Shown here one piece after another: positions 43,281 to 52,167 of a stretch of 64,000 bases of DNA. Both the position numbers and the translations under genes were made by a program. A model generated the notes under the pieces. That model had not been told where the DNA came from. It saw only the letters and a program-made list of their open reading frames with translations, and made no database searches. Origin of the DNA: Betaproteobacteria bacterium (GTDB lineage Bacteria > Pseudomonadota > Gammaproteobacteria > Burkholderiales > WYBJ01); assembly GCA_009377585.1 (NCBI GenBank), contig WHTS01000001.1:7269-71268 (forward strand). The letters are read 5' to 3'. The first letter of the stretch is position 1. Every line of letters begins with the position of its first letter.

Positions 43281-44378
43281 TTACGTTACCGGCAGCGTCC
43301 GGCCCGTATCCGACGCCTGCTTGATCGTATCGAGAAAGCGATGCAGCTCGACCGCCGTGTCGAAGGTCGGCAGGCGGTTCTCGCCGCTGCGGATCGCCTC
43401 GGCGAAGCGCGTGTACATCTGTCCGACGTTGAACGGATCGCCGCGCGGAAACTCCGGCGGGACCCATACGAAGCGATCCGGTATCGTCAGGTCGCGCAAC
43501 TCGTGGCTGCGCTGCGCGCCCTGGAGTCGCAGCATCTCGCCGCGCTGGGACGAGACGTTGCCGGTGACGACCAGCGTGCCTTCCCGACCGTAGACGTCCA
43601 TGCGAAAGCCGATGCCGGCCCAGGGCACGCCCGCGACATGGACCGAAGCCACCGCGCCGCTCGCGAGCTTGCCGCTCACCAGCACGTTGTCCGGCGAGGT
43701 GACGTCGACCGTCTGCCTGGTGTCGGTTTCGTACCACTGGCGAACCTGGGTCGTGACCACGCACGCCACGCGCGTGAAATCGCCCGCGACGAAGCGAAGC
43801 GCGTCGATGACGTGTCCGTTGGCGATGGTGAGCGTGTTCGCGCCGAGGCTCGCATCGCGCTGCCAGGCGCGGCTCGAGGGACGCTCGAGCGGCCCGTCGC
43901 GCATGCAGACCGCATGGCAGGACAGCACCTCGCCCACGTAGCCGGTCTCGATCAGCTCTTTCATGTAGAGCAGCACGGGGCTCACGCGCGACTGCAGCCC
44001 GACCACGGTGTGCACGCCCTTGGCCCGGGCGAGTGCGGCCAGTTCTTCCGCCTCGGCCGTGGTGCGTCCGAGCGGCCACTCGGTGTAGACGTGCTTGCCG
44101 GCTTCGATGGCCGCCTTGGTCGGCTCGTAATGCGACGGCACGCGCACGCATACGGCAACGGCGTCGATCTCGGGTGAGGCGACCAGCGTGTGGAAGTCGT
44201 GGAAGGCAAGCTTCGCCCCGAATGCCTTGCGCGCTTCCTCGGCGGTTTCGGGCCGGGTCGTGCAGACCGCCGTCATCTCGACATCGGAGCTCGCGGCGAG
44301 CGCCGGGAAGTGCGACTGGGAAGCCCAGTGCGAACGGGGGTTGGCGCCTATGAAGCCCAGGCGGATCTTGTTTGGCAT
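43281..44378 (-). CDS. Gfo/Idh/MocA family oxidoreductase
   Basis: A 365 aa NAD(P)-dependent dehydrogenase. The ATG beginning MPNKIRLGF has AAGGAG 9 bp upstream, preferable to the in-frame start three codons earlier. The Rossmann start is RLGFIGANPRSHWASQSHFP, with CTTRPETAEEARKAF after the second strand. HVYTEWPLGRTTAEAEELA carries the EKP-like motif as EWP, so the conserved catalytic lysine of EKP is replaced by tryptophan. IANGHVIDALRFVAG supplies the GxxxD/H active-site segment. Substrates in this family are sugars, inositols or other polyols. It is followed 139 bp upstream by a TauD-type gene on the same strand. Confidence 0.9.
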   Translation of the reverse strand: MPNKIRLGFIGANPRSHWASQSHFPALAASSDVEMTAVCTTRPETAEEARKAFGAKLAFHDFHTLVASPEIDAVAVCVRVPSHYEPTKAAIEAGKHVYTEWPLGRTTAEAEELAALARAKGVHTVVGLQSRVSPVLLYMKELIETGYVGEVLSCHAVCMRDGPLERPSSRAWQRDASLGANTLTIANGHVIDALRFVAGDFTRVACVVTTQVRQWYETDTRQTVDVTSPDNVLVSGKLASGAVASVHVAGVPWAGIGFRMDVYGREGTLVVTGNVSSQRGEMLRLQGAQRSHELRDLTIPDRFVWVPPEFPRGDPFNVGQMYTRFAEAIRSGENRLPTFDTAVELHRFLDTIKQASDTGRTLPVT

Positions 44379-44517
44379 GCAGCGCACTCCTTCGACAAAG
44401 TAGATGTGTCCCTCTTGGAGGGGCTGTAGGTTCGCCGCGGCAGGCGGCCGCCGCGTTCCGAGGACTCGCAGCGCCTTTCTTCAGCGCCGAAACCTTGCAT
44501 GACGCGCTGATGCCGCT

Positions 44518-45360
44518 TCAATGCGCCGGCGCAGGCTCCTTTATGGACACCCGCCAATGGATCCTTTCTTCCTCCGGAGGATAGTCGCCGGCGGCCTTGT
44601 GGTAGGAGCAGCGGTTGTCCCAGATGACGATGTCGCCTTTGCGCCACTTGTGGGTGTATTGAGCGCCGCGCGGCGTCATGCAGGCGGCGAGCTCCTCGAT
44701 CAGCTCGTTGCTTGCGGCCGGCGCCATGTCTTCGATGTGCGAGATCTTCACCGAGTCGAAGTAGAGTACCCGGCGGCCGGTTTCCCGATGGGTGCCGAGA
44801 ATGGGGTGCCGGACCGGCTTTCGAGTCTCGAAATCCTCCTGGGTGAGCAGGGTGTTGTATTCCTTCTTGCGACCGCCATAGAGGTAGACGCCGTAGCGCC
44901 CTTCCAGACGCTCCTTCAGTCGGTCGGGCAGCATGTCGTACGCGGTATACATGCTGGCGAAATAGGTGTCTCCGCCCCGGCTCGGAATGGCAAGGGCGTA
45001 GAGCTGGGTCGCCTTGAACGGTTCTTCTTCGTAGTTTCCGTCGGTGTGGAAATTCTCGGCGCCGCGCCGGTAGATCTTGTTGTTCAGCTTGCCGTCGGGT
45101 CCGAACTTGTTCACGCCCAGCAGCGTGATCTCCGCATGATCGAGATGGCGTGTGTTCTTCGAGGGATGCTCGGCCAGCCGGCCGAAACGCCGGCTGTAGG
45201 CCAGGAAGTCCTCGGTGGCCAGCTGCTGGTCGCGCACGGCGATGATGTTGTAGTCGAGCCAGGCCCGGTAGAGCTGCGCGAACGCGTCATCGTCCATTGC
45301 TCGCACGTCCAATCCGGTGATTTCGGCCCCGATCCCATCGCCCAGACATCGAATTTCCAT
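44518..45360 (-). CDS. TauD/TfdA family 2-oxoglutarate-dependent dioxygenase
   Basis: A 280 aa Fe(II)/2-oxoglutarate dioxygenase. The facial triad is His105 and Asp107 (FHTDGNY) with His254 (CSYHKAAGDY); Arg270 (IHWRVSI) binds the oxoglutarate carboxylate. IGAEITGLDVRAMDD is the conserved N-terminal motif. Such enzymes hydroxylate taurine, 2,4-D or other small carboxylates or sulfonates, often releasing sulfite or an aldehyde. The neighbours are a Gfo/Idh/MocA dehydrogenase downstream and a damaged Bug gene divergently upstream, suggesting a small organic-acid module. Substrate unknown. Confidence 0.93.
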   Translation of the reverse strand: MEIRCLGDGIGAEITGLDVRAMDDDAFAQLYRAWLDYNIIAVRDQQLATEDFLAYSRRFGRLAEHPSKNTRHLDHAEITLLGVNKFGPDGKLNNKIYRRGAENFHTDGNYEEEPFKATQLYALAIPSRGGDTYFASMYTAYDMLPDRLKERLEGRYGVYLYGGRKKEYNTLLTQEDFETRKPVRHPILGTHRETGRRVLYFDSVKISHIEDMAPAASNELIEELAACMTPRGAQYTHKWRKGDIVIWDNRCSYHKAAGDYPPEEERIHWRVSIKEPAPAH

Positions 45361-45498
45361 CGTCGACTCCCAGCTCGCTGCGCATTCACGCCTGCCCGAA
45401 TCTTACTCTTCGAATGAAGCCGTGGCGGTTCCTGCGCGCCGTCAGTCCACATAACGCAACCGCGACCAACCGCGTGCGTTTTCGACGGGCGCACGCGC

Positions 45499-46428
45499 AT
45501 GGATTTGCCTGGCGTCTGCCGCAACCCTGGTTGCGCGGATGGCGCACATCGCACCCTCATCCTGCCGTATGCGCCGGGCGGGTCCACCAGCACCCTCGCG
45601 TACCTGATCCGGCAGAAGCTCACCGACAGCTGGGGCCAGCAGATCGTCGTGCTGCACCGTCCGGGCGGCAGCGCCACGATCGGCGCCGCGGCCGCTGCGA
45701 AGGCGCCTGCGGATGGGTATACCCTCATCCTGGTCACTGCGACACACGTCATCAGTCCGCTCTTGTTGCCGGTGTCGTACGATGCGATCAAGGATTTCGC
45801 GCCGGTGACGCCGGTGTCCAATGTGGAGGTCATGCTGGTCGTCCACCCGTCGGTGCCGGCGAAGAACCTGAAAGAGTTCGTGGCGCTGGCGAAGACTCGC
45901 CCGGGCCAGCTCAATTACGCGACTTCGTCGGCCGGCAGCCCGGCGCACCTCGCTGCGGAGCTGTTCAGCATGCGGGTGGGCATCAAGATGCAGGCGATTG
46001 CCTACAAAGGCGGCAACCCGGCCGTCACGGATTTGCTCGGCGGACAGGTCGAGGCGTTGTTCGGCAATCCGATCAACGTGGCGCATCACATCAATGCCGG
46101 CAGGCTGAGGGCGCTTGCGGTTTCCGGGGAGCACCGGTTGCCGGCGCTCAAGCAGGTGCCGACGTTCGGCGAAGGCGGCCTGGCGAACTTCGATGTAGGC
46201 TTCTGGCAAGGCATACTGGCTCCGGCCGGCACCCCCCGTCCGGTGGTCGACAAGCTTGCCGGCGAGATCGGACGGATCATGCTCATGCCAGACATCAAGG
46301 AAAAGCTGGCGAGCCTTGGCGTCGAGCCGTATGTCGCCTCGCCCGAAGCATTCGCCGCGCGCATGAGGGCGGACACGGAGAAATACGCCGACGTCATCGG
46401 GAAGCGAAATATCAAGAAAGCCGACTGA
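45499..46428 (+). pseudogene. Bug family binding protein with frameshifted/deleted N-terminus
   Basis: The open frame encodes 309 residues, of which the mature Bug domain is normal from TLILPYAPGGSTSTLAYLI onward (RPGGSATIGA, ADGYTLILV, AIAYKGGNPAVTDLLGG). It lacks a signal peptide: the first residues are MDLPGVCRNPGCADGAHR. In the +1 frame the same DNA (45500-45555) reads AWICLASAATLVARMAH, a convincing signal-peptide core, but that frame has no start codon and leaves the Bug frame. I infer a small deletion or frameshift that removed the junction between signal and mature protein. The product would stay in the cytoplasm, so the gene is probably inactive. Confidence 0.7.
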
Positions 46429-46442
46429 ATACGAGCTGCTCG

Positions 46443-47780
46443 TCATCTCGCCGCGTTGATCCCGGACAACGTCAGGTGTGCCTGTTTTTCCGGTGCGCTC
46501 CCGGGCCGATCCGTCGGAGGTGGGGTCTGGCGTCCGGCAAGGAACGCGCAAACGGCAAGGCACTGCACGGCCATGACGATCGCGAACAGCAGCGGCGCAT
46601 CGCCCTGCGCGGTAGTCCGCGTTTGCGCCGCGTACGTCCTGACGATGCCGAAGAAGGCCGGTGCAATGGCATAACCGCCCTGCGCGATGGCGACCACGAG
46701 AGCAGCCACTCGGGGAACATCCTCCTTGACGAATTCGACCTGAGCAATGAGCGGTGGAAGTGAGGTGGCGTTGCCGAACCCCATGCCGAACAAGACCACC
46801 CCCACGAGCAGCAATGGGACGCTCGCGCCTTCCGCGAGAATGAAAGCTACGGAGCCACCGATCTGCAGGACATAGCCAGAGCAAGCCACCAGCCGCCGAT
46901 CGGCTCGCAGAGGCATGAGCCAGCCGAGAAGGGAGCGTCCGACAATTGCCATCAGCGTGACTGCCGCCATGGCCGATCCCGCGTTGATGGGGCCGAGCGC
47001 CGGCACGAGCAGCGAGAACAGGTGCGCCGTCAGGCCGATCTGCGCGAACAGTCCCAGACTCATCCCGGCGGCCAAGCTGAGGAACTTGCGATCACGCCAC
47101 AGCCGCGCACCGGGCAACGGTCTTGCGGACGGCGAGGTGACGGAAAAGATCGAGTCGCCGGGTTCGATGCCGTCGGGTTTCAAGCGCATCGTTTCGGGCG
47201 TGTGGCAGAACACTTTGTCCGCCAATGCCCAGATCGTAACGAGCATGATTGCCGCGACTACGGACGCCGCTGCTGGAAACCCCAATGCGCCGATCGCGGC
47301 AACCCACAGTGGGGAGAACACGATACCGCCGACGCTGCCGCCGTTGTATGCCATGCCGAGCGCGGCCGGACGTGCGCGCACGAACCATGGCGAGACGATC
47401 GCATTGAGGGCCGCTGCGCTCATCGTCCCCCATCCGACCCCGCTCAGCAGCGCGGAAAGGAAAAGCTGCCGCGGCGACTCCACCACCGACCAGCCCAGGA
47501 CACCGGCCGACATCGAGAGCGCACCCGCCTTCGTCACCGCCGCTATGCCGAAGCGGCGGTGGAGTATCGGGAGCTTCGCGCCAGTGACGGCGCCCGCTAC
47601 GAAATGAAAACTGACCGCCAGCGAAACGAGCGCGACGGACCAGCTGCCCGATTGCCCCATGACGCCGAGGAATACCGGCGGACCGTAGAAGCCCATACCC
47701 CAACCGAATACTGCCAGCAGGAATGCGGCGTGGACAACCCGCCATCCGTAGAATCCGGCGTTACGCCTTTCGACCGCCAT
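46443..47780 (-). CDS. MFS transporter, monocarboxylate/oxalate:formate-type
   Basis: A 445 aa carrier with about 12 helices. The N-terminal GFYGWRVVHAAFLLAVFGWG is typical of the OFA/monocarboxylate group (the GWxVVxxxF pattern), as are SVALVSLAVSFHFVAGAV and SPWFVRARPAALGMAYNGGS, the conserved loop between helices 4 and 5. The C-terminal tail is hydrophilic (GRQTPPPTDRPGSAPEKQ). Members import or exchange small monocarboxylates. It is convergent with the broken Bug gene (14 bp between stops). No operon partners. Confidence 0.88.
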   Translation of the reverse strand: MAVERRNAGFYGWRVVHAAFLLAVFGWGMGFYGPPVFLGVMGQSGSWSVALVSLAVSFHFVAGAVTGAKLPILHRRFGIAAVTKAGALSMSAGVLGWSVVESPRQLFLSALLSGVGWGTMSAAALNAIVSPWFVRARPAALGMAYNGGSVGGIVFSPLWVAAIGALGFPAAASVVAAIMLVTIWALADKVFCHTPETMRLKPDGIEPGDSIFSVTSPSARPLPGARLWRDRKFLSLAAGMSLGLFAQIGLTAHLFSLLVPALGPINAGSAMAAVTLMAIVGRSLLGWLMPLRADRRLVACSGYVLQIGGSVAFILAEGASVPLLLVGVVLFGMGFGNATSLPPLIAQVEFVKEDVPRVAALVVAIAQGGYAIAPAFFGIVRTYAAQTRTTAQGDAPLLFAIVMAVQCLAVCAFLAGRQTPPPTDRPGSAPEKQAHLTLSGINAAR

Positions 47781-48036
47781 GTCTTCGCCCTCCAGCTCGC
47801 CACGCGGACGTACTGTGCGCCGGTCGCGGGGAGCGTTGTTTCGGCGGCGGCCGAAGCATTGCGGCAGCGATTGTATTAAGCTGCCTTACGCCCGAAGGGC
47901 GGCGCGTATTCGAGGATGCGTTCGGAGTGCGATTCCCCGTATAGCACACGAACAAGCGGTTTCACCCGGTTCTCGCGCGTGGGCGGAGGAGGGCAAAGAT
48001 CGTGTGGCGTCCCGGTTCACCCGGAACGATCGCACC

Positions 48037-48936
48037 TCAGGCGCGCGTCATGATCTGAGCCGGGTTGTCGAGGCTGAAACGCATGTGCCAGGCGACGTCC
48101 TTGTAGACATGCTCGGCACACACCGGAAACAGCTCCGCGCGACCCCAGTTGCCGTACTTCCAGCCTTCCAACTCGGCGGCAATACGATCCGGCGTCACGC
48201 CGTTGCCGATGAGCTCGGTGATGCGTGCCCGCAGCACCACGAGGTAATCCCGGTAGATATCGATCGCCTGCTTGCCGACGCCCTTGACCGGCATACCGTG
48301 CCCCGGGATCACCGTCTGGCAAGGAATTCCGGCAAGACGCTCCAGCATGGCGATGAGCGAATCGATGTCCGCGGTCTTGAGCCGCCCATGCACGCCGGCG
48401 AATAGAAGGTCGCCTGCGAACAGGACGCCGCGCTCGGGAACGTTGACGACCAGGTCGCCGGGGCAATGCCCGTGACCGAAGTGCAGCAACTCGATTCTTT
48501 CGCCGGCAATCTTCAGCGTGGCGCGATCCGCCACACCGACGTGCGGCACCAGTTCCTCGGGCGAAGTGAGCTCGTGAGCGAGCGCGGGGTTGCGCCGGCG
48601 CAGATCCTCGACCCACGATGGCATGCGCATCTTCGTCTCGATTCGCGATCGGCACGCTTCCGAGGCCATGATCACCGCGCCCTGGCGCCGGAAGAAGTGG
48701 TTCATCGAGAAGTGATCCGCGTCGTCGTGGGTGTTGATGGCGAAGCGCACCGGCCGGTCGCTCACGCGCTCGAGCGCCGCGGTCAGACCCGCGTAGTTCC
48801 TGACGAAGCTGTCGATGGAGATCGTGCCCTCGCCGGTCAGCACGATGCCGTTGTTGGAATCGCCGTCGGGGCCCACGTAGACGAACACCCCGTCCCCGAC
48901 ATCGGCCACACCACCCTTCTCGAAATCGATTCCCAT
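48037..48936 (-). CDS. MBL-fold metallo-hydrolase with altered metal motif
   Basis: A 299 aa metallo-beta-lactamase-fold protein. The ATG starting MGIDFEKGG follows GAGGAGG. An upstream in-frame start 10 codons earlier lies across that ribosome site and is rejected. Motif 1, normally HxHxDH, reads HDDADH (70-75): the second histidine is Asp72. The others are present: HGHCPGD with His157, FAGD with Asp176 and PGHG with His213. The first zinc site is thus changed while the Asp74/His75 site remains. GNNGIVLTGEGTISIDSF-type sequence (SNNGIVLTGEG) places it with quinoprotein-relay-like or other uncharacterised hydrolases. Substrate unknown; a lactone or thioester hydrolase is possible. Confidence 0.88.
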   Translation of the reverse strand: MGIDFEKGGVADVGDGVFVYVGPDGDSNNGIVLTGEGTISIDSFVRNYAGLTAALERVSDRPVRFAINTHDDADHFSMNHFFRRQGAVIMASEACRSRIETKMRMPSWVEDLRRRNPALAHELTSPEELVPHVGVADRATLKIAGERIELLHFGHGHCPGDLVVNVPERGVLFAGDLLFAGVHGRLKTADIDSLIAMLERLAGIPCQTVIPGHGMPVKGVGKQAIDIYRDYLVVLRARITELIGNGVTPDRIAAELEGWKYGNWGRAELFPVCAEHVYKDVAWHMRFSLDNPAQIMTRA

Positions 48937-49164
48937 CTTCGCCTCCTCGTGCCAAGTGAACGCCATCGCCCAGGCGCGGCAATTGTCGGATCGGTGAAAT
49001 AGTCATTATCGCCTTCCCGGCGAATGGAGTTAGCGTTCTCACACGGCGCGTTCTCGTCGTAAGGTGCAGCCTGAGTTCGCCGACGAATCGGAAAGGCGTC
49101 CGACGAGTCCGCGCCCGAGATTGCAGTCGAGCGCCCGCTCGTTCCACCCGAGTGGAGGCCGATC

Positions 49165-49476
49165 ATGAGTCCTGCCCGTGCATCGATGTTCGTCTTCGTC
49201 GGCTGGCTTGCCGCAGGTACGCCCGCCAGCGCGCAAAGTCGCTGGGTGATCGTCAATGGCGAACGCATGAGCGATGCGCAGGTGGCCTACCTGGAGCGGC
49301 GCGCCTGCACCCAAATTCCGAACGGTCAATACTGGCTCGACACGCAAACGGGCGCCTGGGGCTACGCCCGCAATCCGCAGGTGCAAGGAAGGTTCGGCGA
49401 GGCGTGCCGGCAGCCGCGCAAGAGCCTGTCGGAACGGCGCCAGCTCTACCGGCCGGGAGAAATCCTCAGTCAGTAG
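49165..49476 (+). CDS. small secreted hypothetical protein
   Basis: A 103 aa protein with a signal peptide ending PASAQ (about residue 24) and a mature domain of about 80 residues. GGAGG precedes the ATG. RRACTQIPNGQYWLDTQTGA followed by WGYARNP is a pattern seen in small conserved periplasmic proteins of proteobacteria (CxxIPNGxYWLDxxTGxWGYAGNP). Two cysteines (positions about 48 and 80) may form a disulfide. Function unknown. It stands between a leftward MBL gene and a 409 bp gap. Confidence 0.72.
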   Translation: MSPARASMFVFVGWLAAGTPASAQSRWVIVNGERMSDAQVAYLERRACTQIPNGQYWLDTQTGAWGYARNPQVQGRFGEACRQPRKSLSERRQLYRPGEILSQ

Positions 49477-49885
49477 CGGCGAGGGTGCCGCTGCGCTTGC
49501 GGCTCGGACGCACGTCGAGCTCGGAGGCTGGATAGCGGCCGGTGAGACATCGCAGCGCGAATGCGTCCAGCAGTCCGAGCGCATCATTGCCGAGTGCGCA
49601 TCATCCGAATGAATTCCCTCGCTGTCTCGTTGCCGCCGGTGGGTGAGTTCGAGCCGGCCACAGGCGGGGAGTGTGGATGGCTGGCGAAGATAAACCGTCG
49701 GCCCCGATCTTAGATATTGCGCGGACAATTTGCCGGTTCTTGCGTAAGACCGGCCTGTGCGAAAGGTTTGCATGTCCCGCACGGCGCGCGTAGATAATAT
49801 GCGGCACGCGCGCTAGCTGTTGTCCAGGCGGGAATCGATCGAGAGGAGTCTTACCCCCAGTACCTACACGAGGAGAGGAGGCGCC
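49477..49885. other. intergenic region upstream of a Bug gene
   Basis: 409 bp with no recognisable gene. The last 130 bp become AT-richer and include the candidate promoter annotated separately; GAGGAGAGGAGG lies just before the Bug ATG. I see no hairpin with a T-run after the small secreted protein gene. Confidence 0.5.
49768..49798 (+). promoter_or_regulatory. candidate sigma70-type promoter
   Basis: TTGCAT (49768) and GATAAT (49793) are separated by 19 bp, about 90 bp before the Bug start at 49886. The -10 box matches five of six consensus bases, the -35 only three, and the spacing is long. Confidence 0.3.
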
Positions 49886-50848
49886 ATGGTGAAGAGCAGC
49901 TCCGCAATTGCAGCTTGGCTCGCGCTCGCGACGTCGGTACTCGCTGCGCAGCCTGCATCCAATTATCCGGAACGTCCGATCCGGCTCGTGATCGGAAGCG
50001 CGCCGGGGTCCGGGCCGGACATCATCTCCCGCGTCCTTTCCGAGCGGCTGTACAAGGCATGGCGGCAGCGTATCGTCGTGGACGCACGCCCCGGCCTCGC
50101 GGGTGCGGTCAGCGCGGAGATCGCCGCACGCTCCGCCCCCGATGGCTACACGTTGCTCATGATGACCTCGCAGCTTTTCATCGCCACGAAGGTATATCCG
50201 AACCTGAAGTTCGACCTGGAGAGAGATTTCGCATCGGTCGCGCTGATCGGCAGCGTGCCCTACGTACTGGTAGTCAATCCACAGGTGCCCGCGAAGTCGG
50301 TCGCTGATCTGATCCAGCATTCGAAGAAGACGTCGCTAAGTCACGGCTCGGCCGGCCCTGGCGGCGGCGAACACCTCTGCATGGTCTACTTCCTGCACAT
50401 GGCGGACACGAAAATGCTGCACGTGCCGTACAAAGGCATCGCGCAGGCGCTCGCGGACGTAGCGGGGCAGGAGATTCACACCACGTTCGCGGTCGTTCCG
50501 GCCGCGTTGCCCTTCATTCAGGGCAAACGCGTCAGGCCACTCGGCGTCAGCAGTACGAAACCTGCGCCACTGCTGCCCGACGTCCCCCCGATCTCCGACA
50601 CCATTGCTGGTTTCGAGAACTTCGGCTGGTACAGCATCATCGCCCCGAAGGCAACGCCGGTTGCCATATTGGACAAGTTGAGCGCCGAAATCGTGAAAGC
50701 GATGGAGGAGCCTCAATTCGGCGAACAACTGAAGACGCTCGGCATCGAAATCCTCGGCGGCTCGCGCGCTGCGCTCGACGCGTTTCGCAAGAGCGAGTCG
50801 AAACGCATGGGGGATATCGTCAAGCAGGCGAATCTGGAGATAAAGTAG
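49886..50848 (+). CDS. Bug family (TctC) periplasmic solute-binding protein, GSAPGSGPDI subtype
   Basis: A 320 aa binding protein with signal peptide ending VLAAQP (about residue 20). It shares the unusual pocket loop LVIGSAPGSGPDIISR, the MMTSQLFIATKVYPNLKFDL segment and VVNPQVPAKSVADLI with the Bug at 19887, making these the closest relatives in the window outside the tandem TctC pair. HVPYKGIAQALADV and VKQANLEIK follow the family pattern. It precedes a zinc alcohol dehydrogenase by 221 bp. An alcohol, aldehyde or derived acid may be the ligand, but this is only context. Confidence 0.94.
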   Translation: MVKSSSAIAAWLALATSVLAAQPASNYPERPIRLVIGSAPGSGPDIISRVLSERLYKAWRQRIVVDARPGLAGAVSAEIAARSAPDGYTLLMMTSQLFIATKVYPNLKFDLERDFASVALIGSVPYVLVVNPQVPAKSVADLIQHSKKTSLSHGSAGPGGGEHLCMVYFLHMADTKMLHVPYKGIAQALADVAGQEIHTTFAVVPAALPFIQGKRVRPLGVSSTKPAPLLPDVPPISDTIAGFENFGWYSIIAPKATPVAILDKLSAEIVKAMEEPQFGEQLKTLGIEILGGSRAALDAFRKSESKRMGDIVKQANLEIK

Positions 50849-51069
50849 CTCCCGCACGCGTGCGTCGGCGCGACCTGGTGGAGGCTGGGAACCGGGAGTT
50901 GCGCAGGCACCGGCCGACCGTTGGCAGGCGCGTTCGCATTGACCTGCGTGGAGGCGAAAAGACATACTCCAACGCGGGTCGCTTACCGGCATCGCTCTGC
51001 GCTGGACGCATCGTTGTGCCAGATGCCGTGTTGCGCCAGCAAATGAAATTCGTTATGGGAGAACATCGC

Positions 51070-52167
51070 ATGAAGATTCAGGCCGCCGTCTTTCACAAGG
51101 TCCACGAACCACTCACGATCGAGACGGTCGAGCTGGACCAGCCGCGCGGGCGCGAGATCATCATGCGCACGGTCGCGACCGGCGTCTGCCACAGCGATCT
51201 GCATGTCATCGAAGGCCTGGGGCGCTATCCGACCGACCGGCCGTTCGTGCTGGGCCACGAGGGCGCCGGCGTGGTCGAAGCCGTCGGCTCGGATGTCACC
51301 GCGGTCAAGGTCGGCGACCACGTCGTCGCCTGCCTGTCCGGTTTCTGCGGCACCTGTCCGCAATGCCTGAGCGGCCATCCCAACGTGTGCACCGGCGGCA
51401 TCGCCACGCGGGCGGAATCGGAGGCCCCGCGCCTGTCGCAGGCGGGCGGCCTGGTGCGCCAGTTCGGCGGGCTGGGCAGCTACGCCGAGAAAATGCTGGT
51501 GCACGAGAACTCGGTGGTGAAGATCGACACCGACATTCCGTTCGACCGCGCGGCGCTGGTGGGTTGCGGTGTGCTGACGGGCGTGGGCGCGGCGCTGCGT
51601 TCCTCGGGCATGCGCGCCGGGCAGACGGTGGCCGTGTTCGGTTGCGGCGGCGTCGGCCTGTCGATCGTGCAGGGCGCGCGCATCGGCGGCGCGCGGCAGA
51701 TCATTGCGGTGGATCAGTTCGACTCGAAACTGGAGATGGCCAAGGGCGTGGGCGCAACGCATCGGGTGAACGCGAGCCGCGACGATCCCGTGAAGGCGAT
51801 TCGCGCCTTGACCGGCGGGCTGGGCGTGGACCATGCATTCGAGGCGGTCGGTCTCTCCAAGCTTTGCCGGCAGGCAATCGAAAGCCTTGCGATTCGTGGC
51901 ACGGCAACCATCTGCGGTGTGCTGCCGCCGGATGCGACCATCGAGTTTCCCTGGCTCGCGATCCGGCCCGAGTGCAAGGTACAGACCTCGCGCATGGGCT
52001 CGAATCAGTTTCGCACCGACATACCGAACTATCTCGAATTCTATCGCCAGGGGCGGCTCGATCTCGATTCGATGATCAGCCGGCGCGGGCGGCTCTCGGA
52101 TATCAACGAGGCGTTTCGGGCAATGAAGGCGGGCGAAGTCGCGCGCACCGTGCTCATGTTCGATTAG
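51070..52167 (+). CDS. zinc-dependent alcohol dehydrogenase (class III/NDMA-like medium chain)
   Basis: A 365 aa medium-chain dehydrogenase. Catalytic zinc ligands are Cys40 (TGVCHSD), His63-Glu64 (GHEGAGVVEAVG) and Cys166 (ALVGCGVLTGVGA). Structural zinc is held by Cys93, Cys96, Cys99 and Cys107, so both sites are complete. The coenzyme site is FGCGGVGLS (190-198) and an acidic residue follows the second strand (IIAVDQFD), favouring NAD over NADP. CGVLTGVGAA is typical of the class III/benzyl-alcohol-type group. The ATG beginning MKIQ is used; an ATG five codons earlier is possible. Its stop shares bases with that of the convergent PEP-CTERM gene. Confidence 0.94.
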   Translation: MKIQAAVFHKVHEPLTIETVELDQPRGREIIMRTVATGVCHSDLHVIEGLGRYPTDRPFVLGHEGAGVVEAVGSDVTAVKVGDHVVACLSGFCGTCPQCLSGHPNVCTGGIATRAESEAPRLSQAGGLVRQFGGLGSYAEKMLVHENSVVKIDTDIPFDRAALVGCGVLTGVGAALRSSGMRAGQTVAVFGCGGVGLSIVQGARIGGARQIIAVDQFDSKLEMAKGVGATHRVNASRDDPVKAIRALTGGLGVDHAFEAVGLSKLCRQAIESLAIRGTATICGVLPPDATIEFPWLAIRPECKVQTSRMGSNQFRTDIPNYLEFYRQGRLDLDSMISRRGRLSDINEAFRAMKAGEVARTVLMFD

